Shown: in pieces, positions 1-6,616 of the stretch
How the letters are laid out: each line of letters begins with the position of its first letter
How positions within the stretch are numbered: position 1 is the stretch's first letter
DNA from: JBKQVT01 sp052139835
Lineage (GTDB): Bacteria > Planctomycetota > Planctomycetia > Pirellulales > Thermoguttaceae
Assembly: GCA_052139835.1 (NCBI GenBank)
Contig: JBKQVT010000025.1
Location: 1 to 17,690 of the forward strand
Length of the DNA: 17,690 nucleotides
Direction of reading: 5' to 3'
Notes under the pieces: generated by a model
Database searches by the model: none
What the model was told of the DNA's origin: nothing
Seen by the model: only the letters and a program-made list of their open reading frames with translations
Made by a program: the position numbers and the translations under genes

Positions 1-108
1 TGGGCCGAAAACCAAACAGCCCAAGAAGACCAGCGGCAAACGAATTCATCATGTATCTACCGCCAGAATCCTCGCCATGCGAACATAGGTAAGACCTTTA
101 CAGGGGTG

Positions 109-135
109 GGTGGGTCGAGCGGAGCGAGCCCCACC
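109..135. repeat. imperfect palindrome in the ynbC leader (REP-like)
   Basis: GGTGGG at 109-114 pairs with CCCACC at 130-135 around a core rich in GAGC/GCGAG. The stem is only partly complementary inside. I remember similar GGTGGGGC...GCCCCACC elements scattered in planctomycete genomes, but that is recollection and not a search. It lies 42 bases before the chosen ATG, so it would be transcribed as a leader hairpin if the promoter is upstream. Confidence 0.35.
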
Positions 136-162
136 GGAAACGACCCCCGAAACCGAAACAAT

Positions 163-170
163 GGAAGGGA
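163..170 (+). promoter_or_regulatory. ribosome binding site deciding the ynbC start
   Basis: The purine run GGAAGGGA ends 7 bases before the ATG at 178. It supports that start over the in-frame GTG at 106. Confidence 0.6.
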
Positions 171-177
171 CACAGTC

Positions 178-1965
178 ATGAGTCCATCGCAAGTCGTGCC
201 TGCCACCCCGGGCGGCCGTTTCACGGCCTCCGAGCATACGATGACGCTGCCCGACGGCGTCGAGTTGTTCTACCGGGCCTGGCTGCCGGCGACGCCGACG
301 GAGAAGTCGCTGGTGATCTTCCACCGCGGCCACGAGCATTCCGGGCGGGTGCAGGACATCGTCGAGGCGCTCGATCTGGCGGACGTGGCGGTCTTCGCCT
401 GGGATGCCCGCGGACATGGCCGCACCCCCGGCGAGCGCGGCTACGCCCCCCATTTCGCCACCCTGGTCAAGGACGTGGACTGTTTCGTCCGCCATTTGGC
501 GGAAACTTTCGGCAAGCGGCCGGAGAACATGGTGGTGCTGGCGCAGAGCGTCGGCGCGGTCACGGTGGCCGCCTGGGTCCACGACTATGCCCCGCGGATC
601 CGCGCCATGGTCCTGGCGGCGCCCGCCCTGGCGATCAAGCTCTACGTGCCGGCGGCGATCCCCGGGTTGCGGCTCTTGCTGCGGATGCGGCCGGGCCGCA
701 AGACGTTTATCAAGAGCTACGTCAAGGCGACGATGCTCACCCACGACCCCGAGCAAGCCCGGCGCTACGACGAGGATTCCTTGATCGCCCGCGAGATCGC
801 CGCCAACGTGCTGGTGGACCTGCACGACACGGCCGCCCGGCTGATCGACGACGCCGCCGCGATCCGCGTGCCCACGCTGCTCTTGGCGGCGGGGGCGGAT
901 TGGGTCGTCAAGCTCGGCCCGCAGCGAAAGCTCTTTGACCGCCTGGGCACGCCCATCAAGCGGATGAAGGTCTTCCCAGGCATGTACCACGACCTGCTGC
1001 ACGAGCGGGACCGCCGGCAGGTGATCGACGAGGCCCGGCAGTTCATCGTCGAGGCCTTTGCGCGGGAGGCGGTCCCGCCGCCGCTTCTGGACGCCGATCG
1101 CTACGGTTTCACCCGCAACGAGTACGACCGCCTCAGCGAGCCGCTGCCCTGGTGCTCGCCGCGCGGGCTGGGCTTCCGGCTGCAACGGCTGGGCGCCCAG
1201 ACCGTGGGCCGGCTCAGCCGCGGCGTGCGGCTGGGCTGGCAGACGGGCTTTGACTCGGGCCGGACCCTCGATTACGTCTATGAAAACCAGCCGCAGGGCG
1301 CGCTGGTCCTGGGCAAGTGGATCGATCGCGCCTATCTCAACAGCATCGGCTGGCGCGGCATCCGCCAGCGGAGAACGAACCTGGAGAAACTGCTGCGGGA
1401 GGCGATCGGCCGCGTCCGCGCCGCCGGCCACCCCGTGCGCGTGCTCGACATCGCCGCCGGGCCGGGCCGCTACATCCTGGAAACGCTCCGCGATCTGGCC
1501 GGCGACGACCTCTCGGCCCTTCTGCGCGACAACGTCGAGGCCAACCTGGAGGCTGGCCGCCAGTTGGCCGCCGCCGCGGGGCTCGACAACGTGACCTTCC
1601 AACGCGGCGATGCCTTCGATGAAAACGCGCTGGCCGCGGTCCAGCCCTCGCCCAACGTCGCCGTGGTCTCCGGGCTCTATGAGCTGTTCCCCGAGAACGA
1701 GCCGGTGCGGCGCTCGCTTCGCGGCCTGGCCCGCGCCGTGCAGCCGGGCGGATATCTCGTCTATACCGGCCAGCCCTGGCACCCGCAGGTCGAGATGATC
1801 GCCCGCGTGCTGGGCAACCGCGAGGGCCGCCCCTGGATCATGCGCCGCCGCAGCCAGGAGGAAATGGACGACCTGGTCCGCGCGGCGGGCTTTGAAAAAC
1901 TGGCAGAGGAGACCGATCCGTGGGGAATCTTCACGGTGTCGCTGGCACACCGCGCAAAGGACTGA
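178..1965 (+). CDS. ynbC: bifunctional alpha/beta hydrolase / class I SAM-dependent methyltransferase (YnbC-like)
   Basis: This 595-aa protein joins two enzymes. Residues about 15-300 are an alpha/beta hydrolase of the monoacylglycerol-lipase/serine aminopeptidase type. The nucleophile elbow is AQSVG (Ser124), with probable Asp241 (GADW) and His271 (MYHDLLHE) completing the triad. Residues about 400-590 are a Rossmann methyltransferase with SAM-binding motif VLDIAAGPG at 422-430 and a C-terminal EMDDLVRAAGF segment. Length and domain order match E. coli YnbC (about 585 aa), and the next gene matches YnbD, so the pair looks conserved as a unit. From the ynbABCD context (CDP-alcohol transferase and CDP-diglyceride synthase homologues), a role in making or remodelling a membrane lipid is likely; the substrate is unknown. 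There is no signal peptide, so it should be cytoplasmic. The hydrolase elbow has Ala in place of the first Gly of GxSxG. The start is chosen from the SD at 163-170. Domain calls are firm; the pathway is inferred. Confidence 0.88.
   Translation: MSPSQVVPATPGGRFTASEHTMTLPDGVELFYRAWLPATPTEKSLVIFHRGHEHSGRVQDIVEALDLADVAVFAWDARGHGRTPGERGYAPHFATLVKDVDCFVRHLAETFGKRPENMVVLAQSVGAVTVAAWVHDYAPRIRAMVLAAPALAIKLYVPAAIPGLRLLLRMRPGRKTFIKSYVKATMLTHDPEQARRYDEDSLIAREIAANVLVDLHDTAARLIDDAAAIRVPTLLLAAGADWVVKLGPQRKLFDRLGTPIKRMKVFPGMYHDLLHERDRRQVIDEARQFIVEAFAREAVPPPLLDADRYGFTRNEYDRLSEPLPWCSPRGLGFRLQRLGAQTVGRLSRGVRLGWQTGFDSGRTLDYVYENQPQGALVLGKWIDRAYLNSIGWRGIRQRRTNLEKLLREAIGRVRAAGHPVRVLDIAAGPGRYILETLRDLAGDDLSALLRDNVEANLEAGRQLAAAAGLDNVTFQRGDAFDENALAAVQPSPNVAVVSGLYELFPENEPVRRSLRGLARAVQPGGYLVYTGQPWHPQVEMIARVLGNREGRPWIMRRRSQEEMDDLVRAAGFEKLAEETDPWGIFTVSLAHRAKD
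1905..1911 (+). promoter_or_regulatory. internal ribosome binding site for the GTG start of ynbD
   Basis: AGAGGAG lies inside the 3' end of the ynbC-like gene, 8 bases before GTG at 1920. It decides the start of the overlapping downstream gene and points to translational coupling. Confidence 0.6.
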
Positions 1966-3260
1966 TCCTCCAGGCCGCCGCCGCTTCCGTGGGGCTGTCA
2001 CTGCTCTTCCTGGCGGTCTACGGCGGGACCAACTGGCTCAGCTCCCGGCGCAGCGACGTGGGCACGTGGTATTACCAGTGGGAACTGCTGATCCCCTTCG
2101 TGCCGCTGATGGTCATCCCCTACATGTCGATCGACCTGTTCTTCGTCGCGGCGCCGTTCCTGTCGCACGACCGGCGGGAGCTGGCCACCTTCTGCCGCCG
2201 CGTCGTCCTGGCGATTCTGGCGGCGGGGGTGTGCTTCCTGGCGATGCCGCTCAAGCTGGGCTTTACGCATCCGCCCTTGCACGGCTGGGTGGGCGCGGCG
2301 TTCGGCTGGTTCTTCGCCGCCGATCTGCCCTACAATTTGTGCCCCTCGCTGCACATCGCCCTGCGGACGCTCCTGGCCGAGGCCTACGCCCGCCACACCC
2401 GCAGGCTGTGGAACCTCGCCTCGCACGTGTGGTTCAGCCTGGTGGGCTTCTCCACCGTGCTGACCTATCAGCATCACGTGGTGGACGTGGCGGGGGGCTT
2501 CCTGCTGGCCGCCGTGTGCTTTTACGCCATTCCGGCCACGCCGCATCGCTGGGCGGTGACGCCGAATCGGCGGGTCGGCTCGTATTACTTCCTGGCGGCG
2601 ATCGCCTGCGGCGCGGCGGCCGCCGCGCTCTGGCCCTGGGGCAGCATCCTCCTCTGGCCGGCCGTGGCCGCGGTGCTGGCTGCCGCGGGCTACTTCGGCC
2701 TCGGGCCCGGCATCTATCGCAAGATCGACGGTCGGCTGACGCCCAGCACCCGGTTCGTGATGGCGCCCTTGCTGCTGGGCCAGACATTGTCGCTGCGGTA
2801 TTATCAGCGGCAGTGCCGGGCCTGGGACGCGGTGACGCCGCAGGTGTGGATCGGCCGCCGGCTTTCCGACCGCGAGGCGGCCGAGGCCGTGCGCCAGGGG
2901 GTGACGGCGGTCCTGGACCTGACAGCCGAGTTCTCTGAGGCCCGGCCGCTGCTGGCGACGCGTTACTTGAACGTCCCCATCCTCGACCTCACCGCGCCGA
3001 CGCCCGAGCAACTCCGGCAGTGCGTGGCCTTCCTCTCGGAAAACGCCGCCGGCGGGATCGTCTACGTTCACTGCAAGATCGGCTATTCGCGGAGTGCGGC
3101 CGTGGTGGGGGCGTACCTGCTGGAGAGCGGCCTGGCCTCTTCGGCTGCGGAGGCGATGGCCCGTTTGCGGGCGGTGCGCCCGTCGGTGGTGATTCGCCCG
3201 GAGGCTGCGCGGGCGATCGAGGATTACCAGCGGCGGACGGCGGCGGCGGTCTGTGGATGA
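1920..3260 (+). CDS. ynbD: phosphatase PAP2 / dual-specificity phosphatase membrane protein (YnbD-like)
   Basis: This 446-aa membrane protein overlaps the preceding gene by 46 bases and starts at GTG with a good SD. Several hydrophobic segments (about 14-36, 55-80, 94-112, 124-138, 165-205, 222-262) surround a PAP2_3-type active site: CPSLH at 141-145 and H185-H186-V-V-D189, as in inositol-phosphoceramide-synthase-like phosphatases. The classical PSGH has Leu in place of Gly. After the membrane part, residues about 305-440 form a cytosolic dual-specificity phosphatase with signature HCKIGYSRS at 384-392 (Cys385, Arg391). The domain order and length match E. coli YnbD (about 430 aa), and the gene follows a YnbC-like partner as in E. 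coli. It probably removes phosphate from, or transfers, a lipid head group at the membrane. The natural substrate is not known, and the need for two phosphatase folds in one chain is unexplained. Confidence 0.88.
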   Translation: MGNLHGVAGTPRKGLILQAAAASVGLSLLFLAVYGGTNWLSSRRSDVGTWYYQWELLIPFVPLMVIPYMSIDLFFVAAPFLSHDRRELATFCRRVVLAILAAGVCFLAMPLKLGFTHPPLHGWVGAAFGWFFAADLPYNLCPSLHIALRTLLAEAYARHTRRLWNLASHVWFSLVGFSTVLTYQHHVVDVAGGFLLAAVCFYAIPATPHRWAVTPNRRVGSYYFLAAIACGAAAAALWPWGSILLWPAVAAVLAAAGYFGLGPGIYRKIDGRLTPSTRFVMAPLLLGQTLSLRYYQRQCRAWDAVTPQVWIGRRLSDREAAEAVRQGVTAVLDLTAEFSEARPLLATRYLNVPILDLTAPTPEQLRQCVAFLSENAAGGIVYVHCKIGYSRSAAVVGAYLLESGLASSAAEAMARLRAVRPSVVIRPEAARAIEDYQRRTAAAVCG

Positions 3261-3275
3261 ACTCCGGCGAGACGA

Positions 3276-3312
3276 TTCTTGACGTATTGGGCCGGCTTTG
3301 GTAGGCTCGATT
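3276..3312 (+). promoter_or_regulatory. promoter-like block, TTGACG-N17-TAGGCT (copy A)
   Basis: A -35-like TTGACG (3279-3284) and a -10-like TAGGCT (3302-3307) are 17 bases apart. Transcription would begin near 3314, giving a leader of about 23 bases before the ATG at 3337. A nearly identical block precedes the next gene (6547-6583): I count 31 of 37 bases the same, including most of the spacer. The duplication is the main reason to trust it. Confidence 0.6.
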
Positions 3313-3336
3313 GTGGGCAAGGTTAGGGCCTGTAAG

Positions 3337-6300
3337 ATGACCACCCGGAGGGAGCGAAAACCGCAGCGTGTGGTCTCTGCGGCGCTTGTCGCGACGCTAT
3401 TGGCAGCGGCGCTGCAAGGCGCCGGCGCGGAGGACGCGAAGACCTTGCCTATCGTTCGCGGCGGCGCCGCCGACGCGGTCATCGTCGTTGGCCCGGAGGC
3501 GAGCGAGGTTGTGGGCAACGCGGCCTTGACGTTGCAGGAGGAGATTCAGCGGCGGACCGGCGCGAAACTCGCGATTCAGACCATGGAGAAGACGGGGCCC
3601 GGATTGACCCGCATCTACCTGGGAACCCAAGACCGCTGCCAGTCGCTCGGCAGGGCCCTGGGCCCATTGGCCCAGCGGCCGGTCACGGCGGACCGGCCCG
3701 GCAAGGAAGGTTTTCAACTTCTTTCGGGCAGCGAGAGCGGCGATCCCGTCGTGGTGGTCAACGGCTGCGACGACCTGGGCACGTTCCATGGCGTCGGCTG
3801 GCTGTTGCGCAGGATGCGGTTTCGCCAGGCCGAGGCGGCGCTGCCGGCGGGGCTGCGGCTGGCGACCGCGCCGGCCTCGGAAATGCGCCGCATCCGCTTC
3901 GGCGACCACTGTGGTTACGTCAACACGGAGCTACCCGGCTGGCGCGACATCTGGTCCGACTACGTTCTCTGGGGACTGTCCGCGGTCACCTTCCGTTGCG
4001 ATCCCGCCCATCAGGGCGACCCCCGCGAGTCGAAGCTGGCCCGCATGTTGTGGGACAAGTGGACCGAGCGCGTTCCGCTGGCCCGCTCGCTGGGACTGGA
4101 AATCGTCCACCTGACGCAAACGAACCTGGCCTTCAAGGACGGCGAGTTCGGGCCGGCGGGAATCCCCAACTTCCCAAAGATCAACTTCATGTGCCCGGAC
4201 TTCAACGGCGTCAATCCCAAGTTTCCCGAGGGGCGGGCGGCACTGCGGGCGTCGCGCACGTGGTTCTTCGACCACCTGCCCTGTATCGAGCAGGTGAACT
4301 ACTACTTGACCTCCGGCTGGGATGGGGGAGGTTGCAATGATCCGGCCGTTGCGCCCTGGTCCTGCACCTATGCCGACCTGGTGGACACGATCGTTTATCC
4401 AGCCCTCGCCAAGCACAATCCCAAGGCCAAGATCATCCTGGGCTTGTACGCTGTTCCCGGTGTCGGCCAGTTGGCCAAGAAGTTTGCCGACGGTTGGAAC
4501 CCGCCGTGGCTTTATGCGGTGGAGTTTGACCACACCCAGGTGGGGTTGGCGAAGCAGTTTCCGCTGCGATACAAGCGAATCTTCTTCCCGCTCTGGGTAA
4601 CCGATCTCGGCTCCTGGTATCAGACCATGGGAGCTAATCCCTATCCGAAGCGGTGCAAGAACGAGTTTCGGCAGGTATATAACGACTGTCAGATCCGCGA
4701 TGGACTGGGCTGCTACAGCGAGGGAACCCACGACTACGTGAATCAGATTCTCATGATGCAGCAGTCGTGGGACCCGCAGCGGCCAATGGAGGAAATCCTC
4801 GATGAGCTTTGCCGCTACTATTTCGGTGAAGAGGCGGCGCCGGTGGTCAAGGAACTCTTCTACTTGCTGGAAGCCGAGCGTCCCGATGACTTTGCCAACC
4901 CCCGCGTGAACCCGCGGGTGCAGCAGTTGGCGGCCGAAGCCGAGCGGCTCATGCCGCCCTGGGCAAAATCGAGCCGGCAATGGGCCATGGTGGTCGGCAG
5001 GGTGGGACTGGATCGCACGCTGCGACGGCAGGCCGACCTGCTGCCCAAGTTCGCTGCCCATTGGCAGCGATACCGGTCGCTATTGAAGAGCAAGCCGGCG
5101 GAGTCGCGGCCGCCGTGGTTCGAGGAAACCCGGGCGTATTTCGAGTCGCTGGTGAGCAACGCCAGGGATCAGGAAAAGGTGAATAAGCGGCTGGACCGCG
5201 ACGGATACGGCGCCATCGGCGGCGGCCAATTTGCCGAGTGGCCCGACCCCAAGACCGGCGGCGCCCTGGAGGCCCTGCGGACGATCAGTCGCTGGCGGGC
5301 CGGCCAGCCGGCCACTTCGGCGGGCCGGTGGTGCTGCGCCCTGGTGGACCACGAGGGCTTCGTTTGCGTCGCCGACGGTTGGGGCAATCTCCTTCGGCAG
5401 ACGGCGGTCCGCGCGGGAGACGCCCAGATGGTCATCGCCAATCTCTACGGCGACGGGGCCAACCGGCTCGTCTATCTTGGCGCGGACGGCCGGCTTTACT
5501 CTTGGAATCCGGGGGAAAATACCAACGTTCCCCTGACCAAGACCACACTGCTGAGCGGCCCGCTGGCCGCGGGAGACCTTCGACGCGACGGCCGGGATGA
5601 GGTGCTCGCGCTGGCCGGCAAGTCGACCGACGACGCGCGCCTGGCCGTGGTGGATGCCCAGGGCAGCGTCACGATGCTCGACATGCGTCCCGCCGGGCTG
5701 GCGCCCGAGCGGCCGGCCCAGGGCATCCATCTTCGCGGGCCGGCACTGAAGCGGCCGACGCGGCTGGACGTCGAGCCGCGCGTGAAGGTGTGCGATTTCG
5801 ACGGCGACGGCAAAGCGGCGATCATCTGTGCCGACCGTGATGGGGGCAACCGGCTGGTGGTGCTGGACGCCGCCGGCAAGCTCAAGCAGACCGGCCCCGC
5901 GGCCCCCTCCGGCCCGTTGGCGGTCGCCGATCTCGACGGCGACGGCCGGCCGTACGTCCTCTATCTCGATGCTTCCGGCTGCTTGCGGGGCTTCTCCGCG
6001 AAGCCGGGGGAACTGAAGTTCGCCGAAGAGGTCAAGCCCTTGTATCCCTCGACGGTCGCCGTGGCAAAACTGAACCGCGACAGCCCGCCCGAGGTCGTCT
6101 ACGCCGATAGCAAAGGGCTGCTGCGGGCGATCCGCCCCGGCGGCGCCAGCCGCTTGTTGTCAGCCGGCATGCCGAGCACGGCGGCGATTGGACCGGGCAT
6201 GGTCGTCGGCGACTTCAACGGCGACGGACAGGACCAGGTGTGCTACCTTCGCCGGCGATTGTTCTTTCTTTACCCCTTGGGCGTCTTGTGCACCGTGGAC

Positions 6301-6429
6301 GGCCAGGCCGGCTTCCGCATCCTGCCGCTCTACAGTTATCCGCGGCCTTCCTCCGCATTGTTCGCGCCCGAGCTGGGGCCGCGCGCCAGTGGTACGTTGT
6401 GCTTTCCCCAGGCCGCTGTTACGGACTAG
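3337..6429 (+). CDS. secreted DUF4838/alpha-glucuronidase-like protein with C-terminal FG-GAP/VCBS propeller
   Basis: The 1030-aa product starts with a Sec signal peptide (basic RRERK, hydrophobic 12-26, probable cleavage AGA|E at 31/32). Residues about 35-175 resemble the N-terminal domain of alpha-glucuronidase and related enzymes (aligned strands, LQEEIQRRTGAKL, then the typical GTFHGVGWLLRRM). Residues about 190-600 look like the TIM-barrel-like DUF4838 region (SDYVLWGLSAVTFRC, YLTSGWDGGGCND, and WDPQRPMEEILDELCRYYFG). The C-terminal 330 residues carry about six FG-GAP/VCBS-like repeats. Three have clear calcium-loop patterns: DFDGDG at 820-825, DLDGDG at 865-870 and DFNGDG from 959. A periplasmic or outer-surface polysaccharide-degrading or -binding role is likely; I cannot name substrate or catalytic residues. 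The ATG at 3337 is preferred to the TTG at 3298 because it gives a normal signal peptide and has AGGG 8 bases upstream. The TTG lies within the promoter block. Confidence 0.75.
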   Translation: MTTRRERKPQRVVSAALVATLLAAALQGAGAEDAKTLPIVRGGAADAVIVVGPEASEVVGNAALTLQEEIQRRTGAKLAIQTMEKTGPGLTRIYLGTQDRCQSLGRALGPLAQRPVTADRPGKEGFQLLSGSESGDPVVVVNGCDDLGTFHGVGWLLRRMRFRQAEAALPAGLRLATAPASEMRRIRFGDHCGYVNTELPGWRDIWSDYVLWGLSAVTFRCDPAHQGDPRESKLARMLWDKWTERVPLARSLGLEIVHLTQTNLAFKDGEFGPAGIPNFPKINFMCPDFNGVNPKFPEGRAALRASRTWFFDHLPCIEQVNYYLTSGWDGGGCNDPAVAPWSCTYADLVDTIVYPALAKHNPKAKIILGLYAVPGVGQLAKKFADGWNPPWLYAVEFDHTQVGLAKQFPLRYKRIFFPLWVTDLGSWYQTMGANPYPKRCKNEFRQVYNDCQIRDGLGCYSEGTHDYVNQILMMQQSWDPQRPMEEILDELCRYYFGEEAAPVVKELFYLLEAERPDDFANPRVNPRVQQLAAEAERLMPPWAKSSRQWAMVVGRVGLDRTLRRQADLLPKFAAHWQRYRSLLKSKPAESRPPWFEETRAYFESLVSNARDQEKVNKRLDRDGYGAIGGGQFAEWPDPKTGGALEALRTISRWRAGQPATSAGRWCCALVDHEGFVCVADGWGNLLRQTAVRAGDAQMVIANLYGDGANRLVYLGADGRLYSWNPGENTNVPLTKTTLLSGPLAAGDLRRDGRDEVLALAGKSTDDARLAVVDAQGSVTMLDMRPAGLAPERPAQGIHLRGPALKRPTRLDVEPRVKVCDFDGDGKAAIICADRDGGNRLVVLDAAGKLKQTGPAAPSGPLAVADLDGDGRPYVLYLDASGCLRGFSAKPGELKFAEEVKPLYPSTVAVAKLNRDSPPEVVYADSKGLLRAIRPGGASRLLSAGMPSTAAIGPGMVVGDFNGDGQDQVCYLRRRLFFLYPLGVLCTVDGQAGFRILPLYSYPRPSSALFAPELGPRASGTLCFPQAAVTD

Positions 6430-6451
6430 CCATCGACCGGACCTGAAATTA

Positions 6452-6518
6452 CGGGTGCCACGGTTGGCTTGTCCAACCGTGTTTTCAGCGCTGCTGGACA
6501 AGCCAGCAGTGGCACCCG
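6452..6518. repeat. nested palindromic repeat (REP/MITE-like) between two genes
   Basis: The outer arms CGGGTGCCAC (6452-6461) and GTGGCACCCG (6509-6518) are perfect complements. Each half also holds its own perfect 7-bp hairpin: CGGTTGG/CCAACCG (6461-6479, loop CTTGT) and CTGCTGG/CCAGCAG (6491-6509, loop ACAAG). The two 28-base halves are complementary to each other except at four positions, and those four differences are compensated within each half. It starts 22 bases after the stop of the upstream gene, so it may also end or protect that mRNA. I remember similar TGCCAC...TGGCTTGTCCA elements from planctomycetes, unverified. Confidence 0.75.
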
Positions 6519-6546
6519 ACGTCCGACGCGGGCGCCGCCTCGCCCG

Positions 6547-6583
6547 TTCTTGACGTTTCGGACCGGCCTTGATAGGCTTGATT
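6547..6583 (+). promoter_or_regulatory. promoter-like block, TTGACG-N17-TAGGCT (copy B)
   Basis: TTGACG (6550-6555) and TAGGCT (6573-6578) are separated by 17 bases. The match to the block at 3276-3312 extends through the spacer (CCGGC, TTG) and past the -10 (GATT). Transcription would begin near 6585, about 32 bases before the ATG at 6617. Confidence 0.6.
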
Positions 6584-6616
6584 ACGGCAGGGGTAAGGAA
6601 GCAGAGGGGGCAAGAC

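Larger units (their letters stand above)
1..177. other. upstream flank and leader of the ynbC-like gene
   Basis: No gene can be assigned here. A short plus-strand frame (bases 2-88) reads as a lysine-rich tail ending in TAG and could be the end of an upstream gene, but 29 codons are too few to decide. The frame of the next gene is open back to base 1 with a possible GTG at 106, but that extension is unlike the protein family and crosses a palindrome at 109-135. No convincing promoter is visible, which fits an operon starting outside the window. Confidence 0.4.

Noticed and set aside
2..88. Lysine-rich plus-strand tail as the end of an upstream gene, and a minus-strand start reading MARILAVDT
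   Set aside because: The first is only 29 codons and another frame is also open. The second stops after nine codons. Neither can be supported.
49..3518. Long minus-strand frames opposite the ynbC and ynbD genes
   Set aside because: Arginine-, glycine- and histidine-rich products with no domain. The plus-strand frames contain complete catalytic motifs.
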